From Takashimella koratensis (taxonomy: Eukaryota; Basidiomycota; Tremellomycetes; Trichosporonales; Tetragoniomycetaceae), in contig BCKT01000015.1 in assembly GCA_003116875.1 (NCBI GenBank), forward strand, positions 248,001 to 312,000: DNA of 64,000 nt. Direction: 5' to 3'. The notes under the pieces were generated by a model. The model had not been told where the DNA came from, did not search any database, and saw nothing but the letters and a program-made list of their open reading frames with translations. Below, piece by piece: positions 1 through 11,141 of the stretch; position 1 is the stretch's first letter; each line of letters starts with the position of its first letter. The position numbers and the translations under genes were made by a program.

Positions 1-330
1 GACGCCAGCGAGCCTGGCGCGCCGTCGGTGCAGTTTTGGAACGTATAGATAGGGTCAGACCAAGTGTCCCAGAGGCGGAAGGTAGAACGGTAGTCTGATA
101 GTCGGACAGCTGGGTAGTCAGAGGATAGTATTCATCATGATTGTCAAGGTGATCTTTGTCGCTGGATATGTGATCATCTGTTGCATTGCTGCCTACTTGG
201 GTGTGAATTGCCACGTGCACGGACCGGGCGTCATTTCGCGCCAGGTAAGCGGTGACGCGATGCTGTCTATCTATTCACCTTTCACTACCCACTACCCAAC
301 CACCCACCACCATCCTCACTCGCATTCATC
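1..330. other. upstream region of the SH3BGR-like gene
   Basis: No gene is supported here. A 36-codon open stretch from 137 encodes a hydrophobic peptide and runs into a good donor (CAG then GTAAGC at 245), but no AG acceptor lies between it and the ATG at 331. It is therefore more likely 5' leader than an upstream coding exon. A CACGTG palindrome is at about 212-217. Confidence 0.4.
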
Positions 331-1622
331 ATGGCCCCGCCGGCGGTTACCATCTACGTAGGTGACACACAGCCTTGGGGATGAAATCTCGCTCGAGACG
401 GCTTTCTAACGCTTGGATCGTATCCAGGTGACAAGTCTCACGAGCGCTCCAAAAGTTCGAAAGCACATTGAGTTACTACGCCGGTGAGTCCTTAACTCTG
501 TCCTTTCTCGTACTATCGTATTGGATGTATAGTGTACCGCGTGTGATTGAGCGTCTGCGTAGCTGCCGAAGTGTACGATGATGTACTGAGCTAACGCGAA
601 TTGATAGCTCGCTCAAAGGTCTGGAGATCCCGTACGAGGTGAGATCCTATAGCCGACCATGGGAGAAAGGAGTGGAGAGAAGTCTGGGAGTCTTGGAATA
701 TGGAGGGTGGACGTGACTGACTTATTTCTAGGAGTTTGACCTGGTCATGGACGAAGACGCGAAGAAGCGATGGCAGCGAGCCAAGCCGGCAGGTGCGGTC
801 ATTGGGCTTCCGGGATACCTTGTTGGTGGTCAATTTGTCGGAGTGAGTGCGCGTTCTTTGACCCTACTCCCGCACGCTCTGCTGACCGGCCTCTCATAAT
901 CCGTGGCCACCTTCACTTTCCCCCCCCCCCCCCTCCCCCCCTCTTCTCGCCTTGTCTTCATCTACGCCTGGCTTCCGCGATACGTCCTATAGACCATGGA
1001 AGACTTTGAAGACGCAGTCGAGACCCAGACGCTCGAGACGTTCCTCAAGCAAGACATGGACCTTGGACCGAGCACGTCTGGCGCCTCTGGGTCTGCGGGG
1101 GGTTCGAAGACTATCGAAGAGGCGGAGCTTGAGGCTCTTATGCGCGAGCTGACGAATGAGGACCTCGACAAGCTCGTTGGTGAGCTCGACGTCCCCGGTG
1201 CTTCGGAGGGAGTGGGCAAAGTCGGACTCATGGTTGAGCCGGGGGAAGCGCCACCGCCTGCCCCAGCTCCCGAGCCCGCGCCGGCTGGGGTCGTGCCAGA
1301 CTCTCCACTGGCCTCGGTATCCCCGCAGCTGGTCTCGATCGACGCGCCGCTCGTCGCAGTCGCGGCGGCCGGAGAGGCGGTGGCCTCGTCGGCCACCAAG
1401 GCCGTAGAGGACCTCGTCAAGGATACAGGAGCGACAGCGGGTCCAGAGGCAGCCGAGGCAGCCGAACACGCTCAGGAAGGTGCACAGGAGGTCAAGGAAG
1501 GAGGATTGGGGATCAGTACCGGTGTGCAGAGTGTCGAGAAAGCAGAGCCGGGGAAGGAAAAGACATTGGATGAGGTCGTGGATCAGGCCATCCATGCGGA
1601 CGGGAAGGAGAAGGTCGAGTAA
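331..1622 (+). CDS. SH3BGR-like thioredoxin-fold protein
   Basis: Five coding exons: 331-357, 428-483, 608-638, 732-842 and 993-1622, giving about 284 residues. The first ~95 residues match the SH3-domain-binding glutamic-acid-rich (SH3BGR) family: a beta strand VTIYVTSLTSAPKVRKHI, a middle IPYEEFDLVMDEDAKKRW, and the closing LPGYLVGGQFVG followed by MEDFEDAVE. The family has a glutaredoxin-like fold without the catalytic CxxC, and none is seen here. It is usually read as a small cytosolic adaptor or redox-fold protein. The remaining ~190 residues are acidic, Ala/Pro/Glu-rich and low in complexity, much longer than in animal SH3BGRL. The start at 331 was chosen because its 9-codon exon joins in phase to the conserved strand. 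Intron 4 carries a 14-base C run (920-933). The fold is recognised with confidence; the cellular role is unknown. Confidence 0.82.
920..941. repeat. poly-C tract in an intron
   Basis: Fourteen C, one T, then seven C, inside intron 4 of the SH3BGR-like gene, upstream of the TAG acceptor at 990-992. It sits where a polypyrimidine tract would be. Confidence 0.9.
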
Positions 1623-1877
1623 TGGCAAGGCGTGGTGGGGTCAAGGGAAAAGGGAGAAAAGGGGGCCTGGGGGTGTTAAGTTAAGACGTAAGACGATACA
1701 ATGCTTCGCCTAGGAGAGGAAGATTGTCATGATGTACAATAGCACTGTCCGGTTTCATCCATCTCCACGACAAAGCCGTATGATCAAGCCACAAAAGTTC
1801 TCTTTCACTTTCCGCTTCCCATCTCGGTGTTTGACCGTGTTCGCTCAGACCTGCTTATGGTTTCCTGGACTGTGCGA

Positions 1878-2833
1878 TTAGGCCTTCTTGGCGCTTCGGC
1901 TGGGCGGCTTACGTGTGCCCTCGCTCGGCGGTTTGCTGGCTTTGCTCGTCCTGTTCGTTGATTAAACGACACCACACGGCGTCAGCGCCTGTTTTTTCGG
2001 AAGGAGCTGGATTGGTGAAGGTGAACTGGTTCACTCACTTTGCAGCCTTCTTGGGAGGTGCTGGGGCACTCTCGGCCTCGGCCTCGCGTTTGTCCCCGAC
2101 CTCGGCGTCGTCGCTTTTCTTCTCGCCCTTCTTGTCCTTGGATTTAGGAGTCTTGTCCTCCTTGTCCTCCTTGTCCTGTTTCTTCTCGGCCTTGTCCTCT
2201 TTCTTCTCCACCTTGTCCTCTTTCTTGTCCGTCTGGGCAGCCCCCTTCGAATTTCCCTTGAGAGTCTTCATCGGGTCGTGACCCTGTACTCACTTGCATC
2301 AGCCTCTGCTTGTTCCGATCCTCCAATGACCTCGCCCCTTGTCTCCTGACTCACCCAGTTCTTGAGGCTACGCGTACTCTTGCTCTTCTCAAGCTCTTCA
2401 GGCCCTTTGGTCTCTTTCAAGTGAGATTCCTGGGCAAGGTGGCGTTTGCAGTAAGAGACCACACGGCGCATGTGGTCCTTGTCCGCATCGGTGTACTTTG
2501 ATGGGTCCTACATGTGGGGAACAGACTCAGTCAGCGGGGAGTAAGACAAGAAAGGAAGGGGTCAGAACGTACCTTGTGAGGGTTGCGGCGGAGGATGTCG
2601 ACAATCTTTCGACCAGATTCGTGTCCGATTGATTCACCAGATCCATCGTCTTTGCTCCAGCCGGTAGTCTCTGAGCCCTCGGTCTTGAGGAAGGCGTCAA
2701 GCTCCTACATTGGTGAAGAGATGCGATTAGCAGCCGTGAACCACCTCTGGTCCAAGGTCCAGAGCTAGCTTACATCGGCTGTCATGTTGACAATCTCGTT
2801 GAAGTCGTGTACGACCTCGTCTTCAGACTTCAT
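1878..2833 (-). CDS. DUF3140 protein with lysine-rich tail
   Basis: Five exons on the minus strand: 2833-2774, 2704-2573, 2507-2355, 2283-2039 and 1950-1878, giving about 220 residues. The middle (about residues 20-115) matches DUF3140: ELDAFLKTEGSETTGW, then GHESGRKIVDILRRN, then DADKDHMRRVVSYCKRHLAQ. Family members are mostly small bacterial proteins, with fungal copies, and have no established biochemical role. The C-terminal ~100 residues alternate Lys with Asp/Glu and end in KPPSRSAKKA, like a histone H1 or HMG tail. The last exon was added because an AA/G phase-2 join reads open to a TAA, whereas stopping at 2035 would ignore a good GTGAGT donor. The basic/acidic tail suggests a nuclear, DNA-associated protein; that is inference. 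Confidence 0.78.
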
Positions 2834-3342
2834 GATGACAGAGTGATTGTTGGAGTTGAGGGGTTGAGAGTTAGCTGAGGTTGTGCAAATGAGCAAAGGG
2901 GAACCGGTACTCTATCGCCATGTAATCTTCTCACGACTTATATCTGACCCGTTGGTGCGATCGATCTCATGTCATCATACCATGTTGCACTACTTGCACC
3001 CTGCCCGACTGTCCTAGTAGCTTGGCAATCGTGGAGAAGTCATTTACTACTGACCCGTGACCCATGACGGGGGATACAAGCACTAAGATCCGAGCTGAGT
3101 GAGACCTGAGAGTGACCGACAGAGGCGACGACAGACGACAGACGTCATGGATGTTTACGATCCTCGATCCACCTCCACCACCCGCCATGTCCGGGGCCCC
3201 GCATCCGTCGATCCAGTCACCCTGGCAGCAAGGTCCTTCCTTCCAACTCTGCCGACCTCTGACCTCTTGACCATCACCGCCACCGCTGCCATCACCACCA
3301 CCATGTCACCTAGCTAGCATAAGACACTACTCCGACCCCATC
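2834..3342. promoter_or_regulatory. divergent promoter between the DUF3140 gene and REV3
   Basis: About 510 bp separate the two start codons, which point away from each other. The REV3 side holds ACC/CAT-rich sequence (3200-3310) including CACCACCACC runs. No TATA box or known site stands out. Short ORFs here have no recognisable products. Confidence 0.5.
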
Positions 3343-6300
3343 ATGGACGGCACAGCGCACACGCCGGGTGCGGGGGCAACCCATACCCTAGACCGAAGTC
3401 GGAGCGGCAAGGCCTCTGGGCCCTCTGCCACGGCCGCGGACAACCCCGTCCTCCGTTTGCGTATCACCCACATCACTTCCACCATGTCCGCCCCTCTCCC
3501 CTCCCTTCGGCCCCTCTACACACCACCCACCCTCCCTACAGCCGTCCCACCAGGCGCCTTCCCTTCACAGCTGCCCGTCATCCGGATCTTCGGGACCACC
3601 CCTTCGCTTCAAAAGATCTGCGCAAACATCCACCTCTGCTACCCGTACTTTTTCGTGCCGTTCCCTATGGACTCGGCCGATCCATTACGGCCAGAGCGGG
3701 TGATCAAGCTGTGTCAGCGGTTCGCCGTCTCGCTGAACCACTCTATCTGCCTCGCGATGCGGCAGAACCCCGTAGGCGCGACCAACGCGAGCCGCGCGGG
3801 AGGTGGGACCGACCCAAGGCACCTGCACGTCCTCTCGGTTCTCTTGGTCAAGGGCGTCCCGTTCTATGGGTACCACGTAGGGAACTCGTACTTTCTCAAA
3901 GTATCGCTGGCCAATCCTTCACGCATGTATGTTGCCCTTGAACAGCTGAGGAAGAACGTCGTACTCGGTCGCGAATGGCAGCCGCACGAGGCCCATCTAA
4001 GCCATGTGTTACAGTTCATGTGTGATTTTGATCTCTACGGTTGCGGATGGCTCGACCTAGGGGGTGGAACGTTCCGCGAACCCTTGCCTGGTGAGTCCTC
4101 TTTTACGACACTTGCATAGCTGACAGCTGCAGAGGGTGACCCATTGAACTCGCCTCCGCATGGACCACCTTCAATCTTCAACAGCCTCACCGTCCCACAA
4201 GATATGCTCTACCCTTACGCCATGTCCCCACCCAAAGACACGTTCACACCACTCGAAATCGACGTCCTCCCTCACCACATCCTCAACCGCCACCGCCTCC
4301 AGCCTCGAAGCTTGCACCACGATTTTGTCGAGCTCCTCCGACAGCCGCTGGATCCGGAGGAGAAGCTGGTGCCCGCGATGCGAGAGCTATGGGAGGACGA
4401 GCGCCGGCGTAGGTTGCAGCGAGGACAAGGGACGAGCGAATCCGCGATGCTGCCTGTTAGTGGGGGAGGAAGAGGAAGGACGATGGAGGAGCTTGGGTAC
4501 TTATTGGATGGAACAGAGGCAACTCAGAATAAAGGTGGCGATTGGAAGATCTCGGATGAGCTGTGGGGCATTCTCGAAGAGAGGATGGAGGCTGAGAGGA
4601 AGAAAAAGGGCAAGTTGAGTTTTGAGAGGTTCGCAAAGGATTTGGCGATTGGTAAAGAGGGGGAGAGGAGGACCTACGACAAGGTGAGCAGAGGAAAATA
4701 AGAGTCGTGGAGTGCACGGCTGAGATATGGGTAGTGGATCATGACCACGTTTGAAGCCGTTTCGGCACACTGGCCGAAGCATGTCCGTCCTCCGAGGTCA
4801 ACTCAGCGGTCCAAGAAATCGCGGAGATCTCGGATCGACTCGTCAGCCGGTCCGATGTCCTCCCCTGCTCGTGTGGAGATGATGACTTCGTCTCCAGGGG
4901 CGAAAGCGGCGCTCTCGACTCCACCGCTTCCGTCGTCGCCCACTGCGGGGAGGGGCAAGTTCGTAGCGCAGGACGATCATTTTGGAAACGGTGGCGCTGG
5001 TGCTCCGGAGGCGCGTTTGGACAACGAAGATGAAGAAGAGGATGACGACGAAGACGAAGAAGAAGGGGAAGATGAGGAAGAAAAAAACCCGTTCGAGCAG
5101 TTCGCCGCCACTCAAGCTTCGCAAGGGGTAGTCGTCGACGCAGAGGTCAACGCCTACGCTGTTGAACAAGAATTGGTGCAAGAGGACGAGGACGACGAAG
5201 ACTCTGAGCGACAAGCGCACGAGCAAGCGGCGCGACACCAAGCTGAAGAAGGGCAGCGCTTTCGGGCGACTCAAGCAGCGACGCAGAGGCCGCAAGTCAA
5301 CGGGGACGAGTTTGATGAAGACTACGATTATGATGAGATCCCAGATGATGCCCTGGACGAACTGTTTAGGCGGACGGTGGGAGGCGGGCTGGGGAGCGCA
5401 GCAAGCACGCCCAGGAAGCAAAGAGTGGGCGGATCGATGACTCCTACGTCCGTAGGCAGCAGGTCGAGAGATACGGATCACCGCCGGCAAGTAAGGACTG
5501 CGCGGCTGCTAGAACAAGCGGGCTTTGGGGATCTCAGGTGAGGCCGGTCGAGAAGACTACTTTTCTCCATTCTTACATGCGGCAAGAGACGTTGGCTGAC
5601 ATCGCTGTTCGTCGAATAGCACTATCATGGACCGTTCTTCAATGTCATTGTCCCCTAGCAACCCATACAACCCACAGACACCGACCAAACCCAAGACTCC
5701 AGTGAGCGAGAGACCTACACCCTCATCACTCGTGCGCAACCTGTTCGCTCGACCTCGCGGCCAATCTTCCTCGCCTATCCAATCGCCATCCAAACAATCA
5801 CCTTCCCTCTACCCGCCTCCAAACACGATCGTACTCCCGCCCATCCGCCGCTCGTTTGCGGGCTGGCAGTCGCCATCCCCGGAGGACAAAGCGGCGCCGC
5901 TTGCTCCTGCCGCCCTGGGTGAGGAGGATCCTCGAGATTTGCCGATCACGCCGCTGCGGAGTAAGCTGGAAGCGATCAAGGCAAGCTCGGAGAAGGCTAT
6001 GTCGTCCGCAGCGCAAACTCCGGTACCTGCGGGCCAGGTGATACCCGAGAATGCCTCTTCTGAGGCTCGAACTTCCGGAGACAAGCAGTCGACGTCGTCT
6101 GTGCCTCGGACCGCAAAGCGTGCGCGACTACCCAGCCCGACGTTCCATAACGAGCGCCCCTCCACGTCTTCCGCACACAAGGCGACCCCATCAGCTCAGT
6201 CGAGCTCGGAGCGAGCGGCCAAGCGAGTGAGGATAGAGACATCCTCTCCAGCCAATGAAGTTTTGTTAGCGCCACGAGCCTCTGGCGACACTTCCACCTC

Positions 6301-9300
6301 AGCGCCATCTGAGAACCTCAAGTCAGGGACCGACTCAACCTCTTCCCTCCCGCGGTCCAAGAACGCATGGCAATTCCATAATCCTCCACCAACCAGTCGC
6401 GAAGTTGTCGAGTCTCTTGAACTGTACGAACTCCCAACGGTTGTCTACCAAGACCCATACTACTCCAACCCAACTGATGTGCCCGGACGCGCTAAGTTGT
6501 TCGCGGGGAAGATGTTCACACTCAAGGGCAATGGGATTGACGAGATGGCCGAGTTCGAGTACTCGGTTCAACCGTTTAAGAAAGGGTGGATGAAGACTAG
6601 GCGGAGCACCAAGTATCGGTCGGATTGGGGATGGGAATTTGCTACACCCCCTCCATCGAAAAAAGCGGTGATTGCCGAGTGCGCTGAACAGGATGACGCC
6701 GAGAGAGAGCGACGTGAGTAACTCGTGTGTACCAACGAGGATTGGAAGGCTGATGTTGGATCTGTGATGGGTAGAATCGCTTAAACGACAAGTAGCGTCG
6801 CAGTTGCAGAACCCGACGCAGAAGAGTCGATACGGGTTCAAGTTTTCTCAAAAGAAGAAGAAAACGAGAGATACGGAACGTGAACAACAGAATATGTCTG
6901 TATTGTGTCTTGAAGTCTTTGGTAAGAGTCTCTTGCCTCCACCCTGCCATCTCCTCAATTTCCCTTCTCAGATCTGCGAACCATTGCCGAGTACGTTTGG
7001 CTGATCTAGGGCATGGACGCAGCGAAAAGTCGACATCAATTACTTCCTGATCCTGAGAAGGACGAAGTGACCGCCGTCTTCTTCTGTTACCAGAACGAAG
7101 ACGAAAGTCTGCCCGACACTACCATTCACCCGGGTTATCACGCTGGCTACGTCGTCATCGATAGCGCCCAGACATCTGGCGGAAGGGCGAGGTTAGACGA
7201 TATCCCCGCGCATTATGTTGAGACGGAGCTGGATTTGATCAATTGGGTGATCGATATGGTCAAAGGGTGGGACCCTGATGTTCTTGCGGGATGGGAGCTG
7301 CATAACTCGTCTTGGGGTTATCTCGCTGCACGGGCAAGAGAATCTTTCGGTACGTTGGCTACGAGGCTCAGCGTGGTAGAAGATGAAAGAATGAGTGAAC
7401 CAGAGGGGACTTTCAATGTGACAGGTGCTGATGACTCACAGGCTCGGATCTAATGGACGAATTGTCTAGAGTCGTTTCAGGTCACTCAGCTCCTAGAAAA
7501 GACTTTTATTCGGCGACGCATACATCAACATTCAAAGTCTCTGGTCGACATATTCTAAATCTATGGCGAATCCTGAGATCAGAAGTCGCCTTGACTCAGT
7601 ATACGTTTGAGAACATCGTTTTCCATCTACTTCATCAAAGGCAAGTGATCACGTTTCTGCGTGGTCGGATTGTATCAATATCGAGATTCCATTGACGGGT
7701 CATGCTGTGAAACATTTGGCAATACAGAATCCCACACTATTCTGCGCCCAACTTGACAGCGCTGTGGAAGAGCAAGACATCAGAACACACGACCCGCGTG
7801 CTGCGATACTTTTTCCAACGGGTAGTCATCTGTGCAGAGCTCATCGACGCCGCTGAAATCATCACCAAAAACGCGTGAGTAACTTGACCTCAACCAAGCT
7901 TGACACCTCCGTTCCAAATCAAACCATGAGAATGACTGACAAACTGGATCAGTGAGTTCGCCCGCGTCTTTGGTGTCGACTTTGCATCCGTCATGTTCCG
8001 TGGTTCTCAATTCAAAGTGGAATCATTCATGTTCCGTATCGCCAAACCCGAGAGTTTCGTCCTCGTCTCTCCATCAAAACAACAAGTCGGCCTCCAGAAC
8101 GCTCCCTTTGCCGTCCCACTTATCGCTGAGCCCGAATCAAAATATTACAACCACCCAATCATCGTGCTTGACTTCCAATCGCTATATCCGTCAGTCATGA
8201 TCGCGTACAATATCTGTTTCTCCACTTGTTTAGGGAGAGTTGAGATGTTCAAGGGAACCAACAAATTTGGTTTCACTGAGTTGAAAGTCGCCGATGGGTT
8301 GCTCGAGCTGCTCAAGGATTACCTAACAGGTGAGTACAAGTTTGACTATCGGAGTGAGACGAGGAGGTAGACCTGGAGTATCAGCTGATCCGTACTCCGT
8401 CAAGTTACACCCAATGGGATGGTGTTCGTGAAACCGGCAGTCCGGAAAAGCTTGTTGGCAAAGATGCTAGGCGAGATTTTGGACACTCGAGTCATGGTCA
8501 AGCACGCAATGAAGGGTGCTCGGGGTAACAAGGTAAGCCCAAAGATCTTCGTAGTTTCACCCTCGTGCCCATCTTGTAAATTGCTTATGTTTCCGCCCGC
8601 AGTCGTTGCTGCAGCTCCTCAATGCCCGGCAGTTGGGTCTCAAACTCATGGCGGTGAGCCTTGCTCTCTGCGATTGTCCAAACAGGCAGCTGAATCTCAC
8701 TGATTACGCTTTGTTCGTCAGAACGTGACATATGGGTACACGAGCGCGACTTATTCTGGGAGAATGCCATGTATCGAAGTCGCCGACTCGATCGTTCAAA
8801 CAGGCCGAGAGACCCTCGAAAAGGTAAGAGAATGCTTGATGTTTCTGTGCAATGACTTTTTCCCCAAAGACTAACATTGACATACTCTTAGGCACAAGAG
8901 CTTATCCATTCGCGCGCAGACTGGAACGCGCAAGTCGTTTATGGCGATACAGACTCGTTGTTCATCGCCTTGCCGGGCAGGTCAAAGGAACAAGCGTTCA
9001 AGATTGGAAACGATATTGCCGATACGGTGACGGCGATGAATCCCAAACCTGTCAAGCTCAAGTTTGAAAAGGTGCGCAGTTGATCAAGGCCTACGTGCCT
9101 CATCCCTTTCGTTGGGAAATGATCGTTTGAGACACATTAACGACGGGCGGAAGGACATTGACTGACACGATCGTCGATATAGGTGTACATGGGATCAGTG
9201 CTCATGGCGAAGAAACGATACGTGGGGTTCAAGTATGAACATCCAGATGAAACGGAGCCTGTCTTTGATGCCAAAGGGATCGAGACGATTCGTCGCGATG

Positions 9301-10615
9301 GATTCCCAGCCCAGCAGAAGATTGAGGAAGTGTGCTTGAAGTGAGTTAGACGACTCCCTACCCAGCGACGAACGCTCAACCGAAACGAAGACCGAAAGAG
9401 AGAATTCGTTGACCACTTGGTTTGATAGAATGTTGTTCAGGAGTCAAGATTTGTCCCAGGTCAAAGACTTCTGCCGACAAGAATGGACTAAAATCCTTCA
9501 AGGTCGGGTTTCGATCCAAGACTTTATCGTGGCGAAAGAAGTCCGACTAGGGTCGTACTCGTAAGTCACCGATGCTTCAAATGTCCCGTTTCGTTTCTGT
9601 TTGACGCTGTGGGATGCGAAAAGCTGACTGATCTGGTAGGGAGAAAGGGGTACCGCCTCCTGGTGCGGCAGTAGCGTATCGACGTATCCTCAAAGATCCA
9701 AGAGACGAGCCGCAGTATGCTGAGCGCGTGCCGTATTTGATCTCCAACGCCGATGGTCGTCGCTTAATTGACCGTGCACGTATGCCTGAGGAGATGCTAG
9801 CTAACCGGTGAGTCGATTTCTATCCATCACCTTCCAGTTTCTCTTCTCAGTTACTCAAATGTGGACGAGATGCTAATGCTTGTTTCGTCTACGTGGATTA
9901 GGTCACTTGGGATAGACGCCGAATACTATATCCGCAACCTGCTCATCCCCCCGCTATCTCGGATCTTCAATCTCGTTGGAGCCGATGTGGAGAACTGGTA
10001 CGATAGTATGCCGAGGACGAAGCGAGCGGGAAAGTACGACGACGCCTCAAAGGGTGCGGGGAAAATGAGGATTGATTCGCATTTCCGATCGAGTCATTGT
10101 ATCGTCTGCGGTGGGGAGTCGTCAGAGGGTGAGTAGAGAGTGATGATAGCGATCCGCTCCAACGACAACTTGTTTTCCTCCACCTAACTCCTCGCTGTGT
10201 TCCATTGTGCCAGCGCTTACATTCATCCAATTTCTTATGCCTGTGGCCTCCTCGTTCTTACCCTACCACAGAGATCTGCACCGACTGCTTGTCTAACCCA
10301 TCGACAACCGCCCACACTTTGTTGAGCAGAGACCACCTCGCTCAATCCCGCTTACGTACACTCCACGAGATTTGCGCAAGTTGTAGCTCGACACCGATCC
10401 ATGAACGAATCTTGTGCGATTCGATCGATTGCCCTATTACGTATGAGAGGAGTAAGGCGCAGAGGGATGTCGAGGATTTGAATGGGGTCAGGGAGATTGT
10501 GAGGAGGTTGGATGAGGTTGGGGAAGGGCAAGGGCAAGGGCGAGGGGAAGGGGAAGGGGAGGAGAGTGAGGTAAGTGAGGACGGGATGGACTTTAGGTGG
10601 GCGAAAGATTGGTGA
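3343..10615 (+). CDS. REV3: DNA polymerase zeta catalytic subunit Rev3
   Basis: Catalytic B-family polymerase of translesion synthesis, acting in the nucleus with Rev7 and Pol31/Pol32. Eighteen exons: 3343-4090, 4133-4683, 4735-5537, 5620-6713, 6775-6921, 7023-7349, 7442-7640, 7728-7874, 7953-8329, 8405-8532, 8603-8653, 8722-8823, 8892-9071, 9183-9340, 9429-9560, 9640-9807, 9902-10128, 10272-10615; all phases close to give about 1960 residues. The N-terminal domain includes VIRIFGTTPS and FDLYGCGWLDL. A long low-complexity middle follows. The inactive exonuclease/palm region has LCLEVFAKSRHQLLPDPEK, motif A LDFQSLYPSVMI (~1411-1422), motif C YGDTDS (~1575-1580) and KKRYVGF. Two C-terminal Cys clusters (HCIVC..ICTDC and CASC..CDSIDC) would bind zinc and the Fe-S cluster that docks Pol31. 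The intron after 7640 has a GC donor (GCAAGT). Aspartates of motifs A and C are intact, so it should be active. Confidence 0.95.
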
Positions 10616-11141
10616 GATGACGATAAAGGGAGAAGGAAAAGTTATCTTGGGTCAGACGTTGAATTTGTGATATACCCTGCACTGTTGATACCCACCACAT
10701 GGATACCCGTTCTGCGAATCGAGTTGATCCCCTTCTCTCACCGATTATGCGCGTTTAATCCCTTTCTGAAGAACCAGAGCGACTAATTCATTTGCGGGTA
10801 AAGAATATAAAGACATTTTGACAACATGATACTACTGTGGTTTACCAAGACAACTGACGCACCAGGGGCGTTGGAGAGGTTACAAGATACGATTAGGAAA
10901 GGGGTTTGACAAGATTGATGAGAATGGTAGGGTAGGACGAGTGAGACAATTGAACACGTTTTCCTGCCTTTGCTATGACTGACCAGTTCCGACCATGTTA
11001 TGACTGATTGACGATTGACAACAAGAAGCAATTTCCTCTTCCTCCACCTTTGTTTCACACAGAAACTTCTCCACAACCATCATTATTGCCCACGACTCAT
11101 TTACCGAGTGGCGTGGATTCACCTTCAGACCGAACTCGGGC
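10616..11141. other. convergent 3' region between REV3 and the WD40 gene
   Basis: Two genes end toward each other across about 526 bp. The interval is comparatively AT-rich (for example AAGAATATAAAGAC near 10801), consistent with 3' UTRs and poly(A) sites for both strands. I see no gene in it. Confidence 0.5.

Noticed and set aside
137..361. 74-codon hydrophobic ORF as a separate small gene or as the first exon of the SH3BGR-like gene
   Set aside because: No acceptor exists that would splice it to the conserved frame, and the ATG at 331 lies in a good context with an in-phase exon; it is probably leader sequence.
2035..2038. TGA as the end of the DUF3140 protein
   Set aside because: The stop overlaps a strong GTGAGT donor; splicing to 1950 opens a further 24 codons of the same Lys/Ser/Pro-rich character ending at TAA, which I prefer.
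6972..7012. A 15-nt mini-intron or TAG read-through in REV3
   Set aside because: The frame from 6972 to 7013 is open except for one TAG, which looked like a micro-intron; but a normal 101-nt intron (6922-7022) joins VF to AKSRHQLLPDPEK in phase and restores the family sequence, so nothing exotic is needed.
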